Positions 27,605-38,186 of a stretch of 39,626 bases of DNA are shown piece after piece. The notes beneath the pieces were generated by a model. That model was not told the DNA's origin, did no database searches, and saw nothing but the letters and a program-made list of their open reading frames with translations. Source of the stretch: Bacteroidales bacterium (GTDB lineage Bacteria; Bacteroidota; Bacteroidia; Bacteroidales; UBA7960); contig SKSE01000057.1 in the NCBI GenBank assembly GCA_007118135.1, positions 1 through 39,626 of the forward strand, read 5' to 3'. The position numbers and the translations under genes were made by a program. The stretch's first letter is position 1. Each line of letters begins with the position of its first letter.

Positions 27605-28786
27605 TTAGCAGGGTAAATCAGTAAACCTGTTACTGCCGTAAAAAAGTTCACGGGCCAGTTTACGGGTTTCATGATCAGTTAAACATAGATCCTCAAAAGA
27701 AGGGTCTTCTATGAAATCAATTTTATGCATGCATTGTTCAATTTTTTCTGACATTTCAAGAAATCCGGTTTTATCTTTCAGAAAAGCTGCTACTGCGATT
27801 TCGTTGGCAGCATTAAGGATACATGGCATGTTACCGTCTTTATCCATAGCCAAATATGCCAGCTCAAGGTTTCGAAAAGTACCTGTGTCAGGCTCTTCAA
27901 ATGTAAGTTGAGGGTAATCCATAAAATTATACCTTGGAAAATCGGATTTTACGCGTTGTGGATATGCCAGAGCGTACTGTATGGGTAGTTTCATATCTGG
28001 TAGTCCCATCTGGGCTTTCATGGAACCATCTTCAAACTGCACAACAGAATGGATAATGGATTGCGGATGTACAACAACCTTGATTTGTTGTGGTTTAAGA
28101 GCAAATAACCAGCCGGCTTCAATCACTTCAAGACCCTTGTTCATGAGTGTAGCTGAATCGATGGTGATTTTACAGCCCATATCCCAATTGGGATGCTTAA
28201 GCGCATCTTCCTTTTTCACATTTTTGAGAAAATCCTTGTCTTTTCCTCTGAAAGGGCCACCGCTGGCAGTAAGGTAAATTTTTTCGATGGGATTATGAAA
28301 CTCACCAGCCATGCATTGAAAAATGGCAGAGTGTTCGGAGTCGACAGGATAAATATTTACACCAGCTAGTTTAGCTTCGCGCATGATAATATTACCTGCA
28401 ACAACAAGGGTTTCCTTATTAGCCAGTGCAATATTTTTACCCGATTGTATTGCTTTTAAAGTAGGTTTAAGCCCGGCAAAACCTACCATTGCAGTAAGTA
28501 TGGTATCGATATTATCAAATTCTACAATTTCTTCAAGCGATTTTTCCCCGCAGAATACTTTGATTAAATGCGGGTTTAGCGCTTCTCTGACTCTTGGATA
28601 TAGGGTTTCATTTCCAATAACAACAGCATTGGGTTTAAACTCCAGGGCTTGTTTGATTAACAAACCGGCATTGTTTTGGGCGGTAAGTATTTCAGCTGAA
28701 AAAATATCAGGATTAGCCCTTATAACATGCAATGCCTGGGTACCAATAGAACCTGTAGAACCTAAAATTGCAATCTTTCTTTTCAC
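27605..28786 (-). CDS. dxr: 1-deoxy-D-xylulose-5-phosphate reductoisomerase
   Basis: ILGSTGSIGTQALHVI, NIALANKETLVVAG, PVDSEHSAIFQC, TASGGPFRG, HPNWDMGCKITIDSATLMNKGLEVIEA. Confidence 0.97.
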   Translation of the reverse strand: MKRKIAILGSTGSIGTQALHVIRANPDIFSAEILTAQNNAGLLIKQALEFKPNAVVIGNETLYPRVREALNPHLIKVFCGEKSLEEIVEFDNIDTILTAMVGFAGLKPTLKAIQSGKNIALANKETLVVAGNIIMREAKLAGVNIYPVDSEHSAIFQCMAGEFHNPIEKIYLTASGGPFRGKDKDFLKNVKKEDALKHPNWDMGCKITIDSATLMNKGLEVIEAGWLFALKPQQIKVVVHPQSIIHSVVQFEDGSMKAQMGLPDMKLPIQYALAYPQRVKSDFPRYNFMDYPQLTFEEPDTGTFRNLELAYLAMDKDGNMPCILNAANEIAVAAFLKDKTGFLEMSEKIEQCMHKIDFIEDPSFEDLCLTDHETRKLARELFYGSNRFTDLPC

Positions 28787-28828
28787 CTGTGATTTCTTTG
28801 AAGAAATGTTTCTGTACGTACCTTCTTT

Positions 28829-29710
28829 CTAAAATACAATATAATCGAGAGGGTTAATCGGGTTTCCGTTGAACCAAAGTTCAAAGTGAAGATGCGTACC
28901 GGTAGAAAGTGTTCCGGATTCGCCTATAATAGCTATAGCCTCACCAGCTTTCACAAAGCTGCCTTCTTCTTTCAAAAGATTACTGTTGTGTTTATAAACA
29001 GAAATAAGGTTATTTGCATGCTGTATTCCAATAGTATAGCCTGTTGCCAGTGTCCATGTTGAGAAAATAACAGTACCATCAAGAGTAGCTTTAATAGGCT
29101 CACCTTCGTCAGCAACAATATCAATTCCGAAATGCCTTTGTGCTGCATTGAAATGGCTGGTAATAATACCATTGAGTGGTGGAAAAAAGAAGAATTGCGA
29201 CATAGGTTGTGGTTCAAAACTTTCGGGGTCTTCCGGACTCACTCCCACAAATCTTACTTCACTTTCAATCTGGGCTCTTAATATTGAATCTTCTCGTGAG
29301 CGTGTTAATTCAGCAATTTCTACAAAATCCTGACTATCTGATGGTTCAAATACCTCTTCATCAAAATCGCGTCCTTCTACAATGTTCCTTATATTATTGA
29401 TGTACAAATCTTTACTTCTTAACTCCCTCTGTAATGAATCGGCCTTCAGGTTAAGTTCTCTTAATACTTTTCTGGTATTAAAGTCAGCATAACCCGGAAT
29501 GTATTCACGTAAGGGTGTAAATGCAATAAGGTATGTAGTGGCAAATACCAGGAATATAACCAGGGTTCCGAAAAGGATAAATACGTTGAATCTTGTTAAA
29601 CTGAATGATATCTTTTCTTCAAAAGTATCATCATTCATAAGAACCAGCCTATACTTGTCGTGTAGTTTGTTAAAGAAATTTTTTTCCTTTTTTGGTATGT
29701 TTTCAGCCAT
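28829..29710 (-). CDS. Membrane-anchored M23 family metallopeptidase
   Basis: N-terminal TM helix, coiled-coil segment, then HFGIDIVADEGEPIKATLDGTV and GTHLHFELWFNGNPINPLDYI (LytM HxH motif). Confidence 0.93.
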   Translation of the reverse strand: MAENIPKKEKNFFNKLHDKYRLVLMNDDTFEEKISFSLTRFNVFILFGTLVIFLVFATTYLIAFTPLREYIPGYADFNTRKVLRELNLKADSLQRELRSKDLYINNIRNIVEGRDFDEEVFEPSDSQDFVEIAELTRSREDSILRAQIESEVRFVGVSPEDPESFEPQPMSQFFFFPPLNGIITSHFNAAQRHFGIDIVADEGEPIKATLDGTVIFSTWTLATGYTIGIQHANNLISVYKHNSNLLKEEGSFVKAGEAIAIIGESGTLSTGTHLHFELWFNGNPINPLDYIVF

Positions 29711-29996
29711 TATGAGTTGTGTACTTCAATTTATATTTGGTTGAAGGTAAAAAATATTGAAATTAAAAAAACATCTGCAAATATCGGAATTTTAATTGTT
29801 CCTTCTATGATTAATCAATCATATTCGCAACATGGAAATGTTGAGAAAATGATTAGAGCTTGTTTTATGTAAGACCAGATAAGTTTTAAATGTTAAAACG
29901 ACATCTTTGAAAAAATAGTTTGAATTGGAGAAATAATTAAAATAAATTTGCAAATTCTTAGTTATACTTGCAGTTGAAGCCTAAAACTCTGAATCA

Positions 29997-32663
29997 TTGA
30001 AACATCTGATAAGAAAATCTTTAAGTCTGAAAATATCTCTGCTCGGCTCAATACTTTTTTTACTGTTTTTTGCTGGCTGCTCAACGCAGAAAAACACTTT
30101 TCTGAACCGTAATTACCATAGTATTACCACTTTGTATAATGGGTATTTTAATGCCCGTGAAAGTTATCGTGATGGTTTGAGAAGGCTATCAAACATGCAT
30201 GAAGACAACTATGAAAATGTGTTGAGCATATTTAAATACGGCAGCGAGCAGCAAATGGGAAGTATTTCATCCAACATGGATATTGCTTACCAGAAAGCCA
30301 GCACTGCCATTCGCCGTCATTCAATGAATATTCGTGGAGTTGAATACAATCGCTGGATTGATGACAGTTATTACCTTATAGCAAGAAGCCATTATTTCAG
30401 AAGGGATTTTAACCTTGCCATTCTCACTTTTGAGTATATTATTCGTCAGTATGACAGTCCGCTCGTATATAAATCCAAGATATGGGTAGCAAAATCCTAC
30501 ATACAAACAGGGCAGTTTAACAATGCACTCCAGGCTCTGGAAAGGGCTACCAGAAATAAAGAAGAAGGATTGCTTGACAATGATGCACTTTTGTTGTATC
30601 ACATGGTATATGCCGATTATTTCCTGCAACAGCAAAACTATCTTGAAGCATCGCCACACCTTGAGCGTGCTTCAAAACTATCACGTAACAGAAATCAAAG
30701 AACCCGACTTACTTATATTCTTGCACAGACATACCAGATGGAGCGTAACTACGCTTCAGCTCAGCAAACATATGCAAGAGTTTTGAGGATGAACCCTGAT
30801 TTTGAAATGGCATTCAAAGCCAGAATCAATATGGCTATGGCTTTCGATACCGAAAGTGGTGATGAAAGGTTTATTCTTTCAGAACTTGAAGGTATGCTCA
30901 GAGACAGTAAAAACCGTGAATTCAGAGATCAGATATATTATGCCCTTGCTCAGTTCTCCATGAGACAAAGGAATACGGAAAAAGCTATTGAATATTATAA
31001 CCTGGCTCTTGAAAACCACAGGGGAAATAATTCGCAAAAAGGTTTGTCTTTTTTACGGTTAGGTGAAATATATTTTGATAAAAAAGAATACAGGCAGGCT
31101 GCCCGGTTATATGACAGTACAATGGTTTACTTGTCGCGCGAGTATCCGGAACATGAAGATGCCGGCAGAAGAAGTATTTTGTTACGTGAATTGGCCGGGC
31201 ACCTGCGGGTTATTGAACGTGAAGATTCATTGCAGAATCTGGCAGGATTGAGTGCCGCTGAACGTAATGCTGTTCTTGACAAGATTATTGAAGATATTCA
31301 GGAACAGGAACGTCTGGAAAGAGAAATGGAGCAGGAAAGAGCTAGAATGAGACAAGATATGGCCCGGCAGGGAAGAGGCAGAACACAGATGGATGGTATG
31401 AGCGAAGGAGGATGGTATTTCTACAATCCTTCGGCCATGAGTTTCGGACGAAATGAATTTTATGCCAAATGGGGAGAAAGGGATTTAGAAGACCTGTGGC
31501 GTATTAGCAACAAGCGAACAATGGCATTTGGCGATATGGGGGATTTTGATATGGAGGGTGATGAAAGGGCTACGGGTGGACGGTTGTCAAGGGCAAGTCT
31601 TATGGAAAACATTCCCACTACACCCGAAAAAATGAAGGAATCTAATACAAGACTGGCAAGAGCTTATTATAATAAGGGAGTTCTGTTTAAAGACAGGTTG
31701 GTAGATACAGAAAGCTCCATTAATAGTTTTGAAACCCTGTTAACCCGATTTCCTGATAATGATCATAAGCTTCATAGCGCATATTTTCTTTATACACTCT
31801 ACAATGGTTCAGGAAATACCAATCGTGCCCAGATTTATAGAAATATGATCATTCAGGATTTTCCCGAAACGGATTTTGCAAAAATTCTCTCTGATCCAAA
31901 TTATGCAGAAAATCTAAGAGCTCGTCAGGATAGAGTGAAGCAAATTTACCGGCAAGCTTATGAAGCTTTTCTTGATGGCAATTATGAAGCTTCAAGAAGC
32001 TATGCTCAAAAGGCCGATACACTTGAGCAGACTATCGAACAAGCCGCCCAGTTTTCATACCTTAAAGCACTCATTGTTGGAAAAACATCTGACACTCAAG
32101 ATTTTGTAGCAAGCCTTACCTATATCAAAGATAACTTCGAAGGTACGAATGTGCATGAACCTGCAGCAAATTTACTTGCTTACCTGGGATCTACAGGTAT
32201 GATAACTGAGCCTGATGCCAGCGATAGCTTTGATAGAAGAAGAACCGGAGATCCTGAAACCGATGAAAAACTTGACTTCATGGAAACATCACCGTTTATT
32301 TACAGACCAGGTTCGGTACACTTTTACGTTCTTGTGGTAAATACAAGGGATATCCAGGTTCGTCAGCTCAGAGCAGATATTAATGAGTTTAACAGGAGTA
32401 ATTTCAGTGAAAACAACCTCAATTTAAGCACATTGTTTTTTGATGATAGAAGGCAACTGGTAACAATTACCAATTTTTCTGATGCAGATAAAGCAAAAGC
32501 TTATGGTGATATGCTTACCGATGCTATGTCAAAAAATGAACATGATTCAGCTCATTATAAGGGTTTTATAATCTCAGTTGATAATTATCCTGTTTTTTAT
32601 CAGGAGAGGAAACTTGAAGAATATCTTCAGTTTTATAATATGGCCTATACATTTGATGATTAA
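29997..32663 (+). CDS. porW: Type IX secretion system TPR lipoprotein PorW/SprE family
   Basis: Lipobox FFAGCSTQKNTFLNRNYHSITTLYNGYFNARESY followed by TPR-like repeats; 888 aa. Apparent TTG start. Confidence 0.85.
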   Translation: MKHLIRKSLSLKISLLGSILFLLFFAGCSTQKNTFLNRNYHSITTLYNGYFNARESYRDGLRRLSNMHEDNYENVLSIFKYGSEQQMGSISSNMDIAYQKASTAIRRHSMNIRGVEYNRWIDDSYYLIARSHYFRRDFNLAILTFEYIIRQYDSPLVYKSKIWVAKSYIQTGQFNNALQALERATRNKEEGLLDNDALLLYHMVYADYFLQQQNYLEASPHLERASKLSRNRNQRTRLTYILAQTYQMERNYASAQQTYARVLRMNPDFEMAFKARINMAMAFDTESGDERFILSELEGMLRDSKNREFRDQIYYALAQFSMRQRNTEKAIEYYNLALENHRGNNSQKGLSFLRLGEIYFDKKEYRQAARLYDSTMVYLSREYPEHEDAGRRSILLRELAGHLRVIEREDSLQNLAGLSAAERNAVLDKIIEDIQEQERLEREMEQERARMRQDMARQGRGRTQMDGMSEGGWYFYNPSAMSFGRNEFYAKWGERDLEDLWRISNKRTMAFGDMGDFDMEGDERATGGRLSRASLMENIPTTPEKMKESNTRLARAYYNKGVLFKDRLVDTESSINSFETLLTRFPDNDHKLHSAYFLYTLYNGSGNTNRAQIYRNMIIQDFPETDFAKILSDPNYAENLRARQDRVKQIYRQAYEAFLDGNYEASRSYAQKADTLEQTIEQAAQFSYLKALIVGKTSDTQDFVASLTYIKDNFEGTNVHEPAANLLAYLGSTGMITEPDASDSFDRRRTGDPETDEKLDFMETSPFIYRPGSVHFYVLVVNTRDIQVRQLRADINEFNRSNFSENNLNLSTLFFDDRRQLVTITNFSDADKAKAYGDMLTDAMSKNEHDSAHYKGFIISVDNYPVFYQERKLEEYLQFYNMAYTFDD

Positions 32664-32813
32664 TTTTTTTCTGGTCAGCGTTTTTTATTTTACTTTTGTT
32701 TCGCTGACGGAACAGTTAAAAGTTTGAATTGTTTTCAAAATTAGTTTTTGGATAAGAAATTTGTAAACTCATAATAGTTAACGAATAAATATTTAAATCA
32801 GATAAATTTTAAA

Positions 32814-33236
32814 ATGTTTATTAAAAAAAAGACTGATACAAAAATGGCAAAAAGTAACGAAGCAGAGCACACCTCCATTAATTTGATAGGAACCGGAACA
32901 ACCATCAATGGTGAAATTAAAAGCAACGGAGATATCCGTATTGACGGAACAGTTATAGGACAGGTGTTTTCCAAAGGAAAAATTGTTGTGGGCAATACTG
33001 GCACAGTAGAAGGAGAAGTATATTGCCAGAATGCTGATTTCTCAGGTAACATTAAAGCAAAGGTGGAAGTATCGGAATTATTATCACTTAAAGCAACATC
33101 ACGTTTAAGAGGTGAAATTGTAACCAACAAATTGTCTATTGAACCAGGTGCCAGATTTACAGGAACCTGCACAATGGACAAAACCCCTGAAACGGATGTA
33201 AAACTTGTTTCTAAAGAAAATCAGGAAAAAAAATAG
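32814..33236 (+). CDS. Bactofilin (polymer-forming cytoskeletal protein)
   Basis: NLIGTGTTINGEIKSNGDIRIDGTVIGQVFSKGKIVVGNTGTVEGEVYCQNADFSGNIKAKVEV. Confidence 0.95.
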   Translation: MFIKKKTDTKMAKSNEAEHTSINLIGTGTTINGEIKSNGDIRIDGTVIGQVFSKGKIVVGNTGTVEGEVYCQNADFSGNIKAKVEVSELLSLKATSRLRGEIVTNKLSIEPGARFTGTCTMDKTPETDVKLVSKENQEKK

Positions 33237-33253
33237 CAAGAAGGCAATTAGTT

Positions 33254-33292
33254 AAACCGGAATAATCAATTGGTATTATTCCGGTTTTATTT
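33254..33292 (+). terminator. Intrinsic terminator downstream of bactofilin
   Basis: aaaccggaataat-caattggt-attattccggttt perfect 13-bp stem followed by tatttt. Confidence 0.85.
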
Positions 33293-33313
33293 TGTTTACG
33301 AAACAATGTAAAA

Positions 33314-33691
33314 ATGAATTCAGAAAAAAATTACTATAAAAAACTGACCCTATTTTCATTCATATTGTTTCTCATTAGCTTTTTATTTAGTCGATTTGCT
33401 CCATCGGCACTTGTAAGTGATTATCTGGTATTTATTGTCCCTTTTTTCTTCTTAATGACATTAATTACCCGGGTTTTCGTAATAAGTGATACAGCCGAAG
33501 CTTCAAATAAATCTCTTACATCTTATCTTGGAGCTTCCGGTGTTAAGCTTTTTCTTTATTTGATCGTGCTTATTATTTATGGTTTGCTCAACAGAGAAGA
33601 TGCTCCTGCATTTTTTATCAGTTTTTTACTTTTTTATCTTATCTATACCTTCTTTGAAATTAAACTTGAGTTAAAGAAACATTCTAAGTGA
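33314..33691 (+). CDS. Small integral membrane protein preceding atpB
   Basis: 125 aa with about four hydrophobic segments. Position resembles an AtpI-like gene, but homology was not verifiable by eye. Confidence 0.6.
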   Translation: MNSEKNYYKKLTLFSFILFLISFLFSRFAPSALVSDYLVFIVPFFFLMTLITRVFVISDTAEASNKSLTSYLGASGVKLFLYLIVLIIYGLLNREDAPAFFISFLLFYLIYTFFEIKLELKKHSK

Positions 33692-33847
33692 ATCACCTAT
33701 TTTTACACATTAAATATTTTGCATCGACTTACAAGATTCACATTATCAGCACAATAGAATATATTCAAATCAAAGAATCCCTGATTTTTATCAAATACAA
33801 TGAAATAAAGGGTATAACGTAGTTTTCCATAATAAATAATTTTTAAA

Positions 33848-35017
33848 TTGCACATCGAAAAAAAAGCAATTTTTTTAAAAATGAAAGTGAAGGGAAAACC
33901 GGATAAAGACCATTTCAGGAGCATGATATGCAACATTCCTGGAGTATTTCTAGCAATGCTTCTGATTCTCTTTACTGTTAATGTTTTTGCTGAAACTTCT
34001 CCGGCAGAGCAAAAAAAAGAAAAGGGTGGGTTTGATGCAGGAAAGGTAATAATTGATCACATTCTCGATGCTTACGATTGGCATATAGCAGACTATGGTG
34101 ACACGCACATAAGTATTCCATTACCTGTAATATTATTTTATGAGGGTAAATGGTATTTCTTTTTTTCCCACAAATTTCATCATGGCAAAGATGCTTACAA
34201 AGGATTCAGGATTGCCGGGGATGGACACAAAAAAGGTCGTATAATCAAAGTTCTGGATGATGGTATTACTCCTGATCCCAATGCATCTTTCATTCTTGAT
34301 CTATCTATAACAAAAAATGCTTTTTCCATTTTTATAAGTGCATCTTTATTGTGCTGGCTGTTAATAAGTGTTGCCAGAACTTATACACATTGTGGTCCCA
34401 AAAGAGCTCCGCGCGGACTTTCAGCTTTTATTGAGCCACTGATACTTTTTGTTCGCGATGATTTAGCCCGCTCAGCAATCCCTGAAGATAAAGTTGACAG
34501 GTTTTTACCATATTTATTAAGTCTTTTTTTCTTTATCTTTTTTAATAACCTTCTGGGTCTTGTTCCCTTTTTCCCGGGTGGAGCCAATGTAACAGGAAGT
34601 ATAAGTGTAACATTAACTTTGTCATTGTTTACATTTATGACCTTACACTTGTTTGCCAATAAAGAATACTGGAAACATATTTTTAATACTCCGGGTGTAC
34701 CTGTCTGGCTGAAATTTCCCATACCTCTTATGCCGGTAATTGAATTGGTTGGTGTTTTTGTAAAACCCATTGTGCTTACTTTAAGGCTTTTTGCCAACAT
34801 TACTGCAGGGCATATGATTATTCTGGGTTTTGTAAGTCTGATTTTTGTTTTGGGAGCATCCGGTACAATAATGGGATTAGCAATATCACCGCTTTCAGTA
34901 ATATTTGTAATCTTTATGAATTTCCTTGAGTTGCTTGTAGCATTTATACAGGCATATGTATTTACTTTTTTTAGTGCCATATTTTTTGGAATGGCTGTTC
35001 CTGATGAACATCATTAA
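33848..35017 (+). CDS. atpB: F0F1 ATP synthase subunit a, with N-terminal extension
   Basis: VELVGVFVKPIVLTLRLFANITAGHMIILG, MNFLELLVAFIQAYVFTFFSAIFFGMA. Long N-terminus with a hydrophobic signal-like segment. Exact start uncertain. Confidence 0.93.
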   Translation: MHIEKKAIFLKMKVKGKPDKDHFRSMICNIPGVFLAMLLILFTVNVFAETSPAEQKKEKGGFDAGKVIIDHILDAYDWHIADYGDTHISIPLPVILFYEGKWYFFFSHKFHHGKDAYKGFRIAGDGHKKGRIIKVLDDGITPDPNASFILDLSITKNAFSIFISASLLCWLLISVARTYTHCGPKRAPRGLSAFIEPLILFVRDDLARSAIPEDKVDRFLPYLLSLFFFIFFNNLLGLVPFFPGGANVTGSISVTLTLSLFTFMTLHLFANKEYWKHIFNTPGVPVWLKFPIPLMPVIELVGVFVKPIVLTLRLFANITAGHMIILGFVSLIFVLGASGTIMGLAISPLSVIFVIFMNFLELLVAFIQAYVFTFFSAIFFGMAVPDEHH

Positions 35018-35068
35018 AAATAATTATACAATTAGAATTAACCCAAGTATCACTTAAAACTAGAACTT

Positions 35069-35332
35069 ATGTTATTAACAGATGTATTAATGCAAGCGAG
35101 CGTGGAAATTGCCATGCAATGGATAAAAATGGGTGCAGCCTTTGCTGCTGCTGCTGCAGTTTTCGGGGCAGCCTGGGGTATCGGCAAGATTGGTAAAACA
35201 GCTCTTGAGTCAATTGCCAGGCAACCGGAAGCAGCCAATGACCTGCGTTCATCAATGATTGTAGCTTCTGCTCTTATTGAAGGTGCAACATTCTTTGCCA
35301 TCGTTGTATGTTTACTTGTGTTGTTCGTTTAG
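35069..35332 (+). CDS. atpE: F0F1 ATP synthase subunit c
   Basis: 87 aa hairpin: GAAWGIGKIGKTALESIARQPEA loop and ASALIEGATFFAIVVCLLVLF. Confidence 0.95.
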   Translation: MLLTDVLMQASVEIAMQWIKMGAAFAAAAAVFGAAWGIGKIGKTALESIARQPEAANDLRSSMIVASALIEGATFFAIVVCLLVLFV

Positions 35333-35455
35333 AACACAAAGGCTAAACGCAATTTACCAGATGTTCATCAGTAAATAGTTTTCAAAATTTTCTAAATAAA
35401 CTTTACTGAAAAATATCAGGTTCTGGCGAATAACTATCAATTAAAACTTACAACT

Positions 35456-35950
35456 ATGGAACTCGTAACTCCCGGAATTGGCCTTATCTTCTGGATGACA
35501 TTATCTTTCGGACTTGTGCTGTTTATTTTGCGTAAGTTTGCCTGGAAACCTATTCTCTCTACCATTAAAGAACGTGAAGCTTATATTGCCGGATCGATAC
35601 GTGATAGTAAGAGAATACAGCGAGAACTTGCTGAGCTTGATGCTACTAAGGAAAAATTGCTTTTACAGGCAAGAGAAAAGGCCGATGAGCTAATTCAACA
35701 GGCTAAGAAAGATTCTGAAGTGGTTATTCAAAAAGCTCAGCAACAGGCGAGAGAAGATGCGGCTAAAATTGTTGAGGCTGCCAAAAAAAGTATTTTTGCT
35801 GAAAGAAAAGCTGCAGAGAGAGAAATTAGGCAACAAATTGTTAATCTAACTGTCGATATGACCCGTAGGGTCCTGCGGGATGAATTCAGTGATATTGGGA
35901 AAAATAACCAATATGTTGAAAAATTACTTGAAGACATTCAGCTCAATTAG
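35456..35950 (+). CDS. atpF: F0F1 ATP synthase subunit b
   Basis: N-terminal TM, KFAWKPILSTIKEREAYI, long coiled coil. Confidence 0.95.
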   Translation: MELVTPGIGLIFWMTLSFGLVLFILRKFAWKPILSTIKEREAYIAGSIRDSKRIQRELAELDATKEKLLLQAREKADELIQQAKKDSEVVIQKAQQQAREDAAKIVEAAKKSIFAERKAAEREIRQQIVNLTVDMTRRVLRDEFSDIGKNNQYVEKLLEDIQLN

Positions 35951-35973
35951 TTTTAAAGAGTTAAACTACAATT

Positions 35974-36516
35974 ATGAGAAACCTTCGAGTTGCTAATCGT
36001 TATGCCAAAGCACTTCTGGGGCTTGCAGAGGAAAACAATTTCTCTGAACAGGCTTTTGCAGATATGAAGCTTGTGTGTAGCGCCTTTCAGGAGAGTAAGG
36101 AACTCAAAACGGTTTTGAAAAGTCCGATTGTAAGAATCAGCAAAAAACTTAACATCATCAATGCAATTTTTAAAGGTAGGATTCACGAGGTTAGCCTTCG
36201 TTATCTTAATATCATTACCCGTAAAAAAAGAGCTTCGCTGATTGAGGGAATTGCCTATGAATTCCAAAAAATACACAAACAAAGACTGGATATAGAGACC
36301 GTAACACTAATTACCGCGGGTACTATTGACGAAACACTTAACAAAAAAGCACTGGAAATTTCACATCAACTTACCCCCAGAACCAGGATTGAATTTAACA
36401 AAACTATTGATCCTGAGATTGTCGGAGGTTTTATACTCAGGGTAGGAGATATGCAATACGATGCCAGCGTAAAAACAAAACTTGCAAAACTGAAAAAGCA
36501 TTTGATAGAACTTTAG
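35974..36516 (+). CDS. atpH: F0F1 ATP synthase subunit delta
   Basis: NRYAKALLGLAEE N-terminus and DPEIVGGFILRVGDMQYDASVKTKLAKLKKHL C-terminus. Confidence 0.95.
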   Translation: MRNLRVANRYAKALLGLAEENNFSEQAFADMKLVCSAFQESKELKTVLKSPIVRISKKLNIINAIFKGRIHEVSLRYLNIITRKKRASLIEGIAYEFQKIHKQRLDIETVTLITAGTIDETLNKKALEISHQLTPRTRIEFNKTIDPEIVGGFILRVGDMQYDASVKTKLAKLKKHLIEL

Positions 36517-36569
36517 AAAAAAAGCATTGATTTTGAAATTTCTATCAGTGCACCTGTAAAAATATTATT

Positions 36570-38171
36570 ATGGCAGAAATAAAACCCGCAGAGATATCTG
36601 CAATTTTACGTCAGGAGATGTCAGGTTTCTCCATGGAGACCGAGCTTGAAGAAACAGGCTCCGTCTTGCAGATAGGAGATGGTATTGCCCGGATATATGG
36701 CCTTACCAATGCTAAAAGTGGCGAGCTCGTGAGCTTTGAAGATTCAGACCTGCAGGGAGTTGTTCTTAACCTTGAAGAGGACAACGTGGGTGTTGTTCTT
36801 TTGGGTGAAGCCCAGAATGTAAAGGAAGGCCACCTGGTTAAAAGAACCAAAAGAATTGCTTCCATTAAGGTAGGTGAAGGTTTGTTGGGCCGGGTAGTAA
36901 ACACCTTGGGTGAGCCCATTGACGGAAAAGGTCCTGTGAAAGGTGAATTGCTTGATATGCCACTGGAAAGAAAAGCACCGGGTGTAATATTCAGACAACC
37001 GGTAAAAAACCCGCTGCAAACTGGTATAAAAGCTATCGATTCAATGATTCCAATTGGAAGGGGCCAGCGCGAGCTTATCATTGGTGATCGCCAGACCGGA
37101 AAAAGTACAATTGCCCTGGATACTATCATCAACCAGAGAGAGTTTTTCGAAAAGGGAGAACCCGTTTTTTGTGTTTATGTTGCTGTGGGGCAAAAGGGTT
37201 CAACTGTGGCCAACATCATGTCGATATTAGAAAGATATGGTGCAATGGAGTACACTGTTATTGTTTCGGCCAATGCCAGTGATCCTGCCGCGATGCAGTT
37301 TTTTGCGCCCTTTGCCGGAGCTTCCATCGGAGAATTTTTCAGGGATACAGGTCGCCATTCACTGGTAATTTTTGATGACCTTTCCAAGCAGGCTGTTTCC
37401 TATCGTGAGGTATCATTGTTATTAAGAAGACCTCCTGGAAGGGAAGCTTATCCTGGTGATGTGTTTTATTTGCACAGCCGTCTTCTGGAAAGAGCTGCAA
37501 AAATTATTGAATCAGATGAAATTGCTGCCCAGATGAATGATATTCCTGATTCCTTAAAAGGAAAAGTTAAAGGAGGGGGCTCTCTTACTGCATTGCCAAT
37601 TATTGAAACACAGGCCGGTGACGTTTCCGCATACATCCCTACCAACGTAATTTCCATTACCGACGGACAGATCTTTCTCGAATCAAGCCTGTTTAACTCG
37701 GGTATCAGACCCGCAATTAATGTGGGAATCTCCGTATCAAGGGTAGGAGGTAATGCCCAGATCAAATCCATGAAAAAAATTGCAGGTACCCTTAAACTTG
37801 ATCAGGCACAGTATCGTGAACTGGAAGCTTTTTCCAAGTTTGGTTCTGATCTTGATGCCACTACAAAATCTATTCTCGATAAAGGTGCCAGAAACGTTGA
37901 ATTGCTTAAACAGGGCCAGTTTCAACCGGTGCCTGTAGAAAAGCAAATTGCCCTTGTATTTTGTGGTACAAAAGGTTTGCTGAGAAAACTCGAAATTAAG
38001 CAAGTACCTATTTTCGAACAAAAGTTTATTCAATTGCTGGATGAAAATCATAGAGACCTGCTTGACAAGTTGAAGGCCGGAGAATTTAACGACGATATTT
38101 CAATTGAACTTGAAAAAGCGGCACTGAAGATTGTTTCCGAAATGGCTCCTGCAGAAAAAATTATTAAATAA
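36570..38171 (+). CDS. atpA: F0F1 ATP synthase subunit alpha
   Basis: [18 protein letters not shown] Walker [47 protein letters not shown]. Confidence 0.98.
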   Translation: MAEIKPAEISAILRQEMSGFSMETELEETGSVLQIGDGIARIYGLTNAKSGELVSFEDSDLQGVVLNLEEDNVGVVLLGEAQNVKEGHLVKRTKRIASIKVGEGLLGRVVNTLGEPIDGKGPVKGELLDMPLERKAPGVIFRQPVKNPLQTGIKAIDSMIPIGRGQRELIIGDRQTGKSTIALDTIINQREFFEKGEPVFCVYVAVGQKGSTVANIMSILERYGAMEYTVIVSANASDPAAMQFFAPFAGASIGEFFRDTGRHSLVIFDDLSKQAVSYREVSLLLRRPPGREAYPGDVFYLHSRLLERAAKIIESDEIAAQMNDIPDSLKGKVKGGGSLTALPIIETQAGDVSAYIPTNVISITDGQIFLESSLFNSGIRPAINVGISVSRVGGNAQIKSMKKIAGTLKLDQAQYRELEAFSKFGSDLDATTKSILDKGARNVELLKQGQFQPVPVEKQIALVFCGTKGLLRKLEIKQVPIFEQKFIQLLDENHRDLLDKLKAGEFNDDISIELEKAALKIVSEMAPAEKIIK

Positions 38172-38186
38172 CTAGGTAAAAACAAT

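Noticed and set aside
32670-32715. gtcagcg...cgctgac inverted repeat as a terminator after porW
   Set aside because: Only 7-bp arms with a loop of more than 20 nt and no clear following U-tract; too weak to call.
34381-34980. 199-aa minus-strand ORF antisense to atpB
   Set aside because: Shadow ORF opposite the conserved subunit a core; composition reflects the antisense of membrane helices.
35069-35332. Possible Na+-translocating c subunit
   Set aside because: The ion-binding Glu is in ALIEGATFF, without the neighbouring Ser/Thr and helix-1 Gln typical of Na+ c subunits; an H+-type is more likely.
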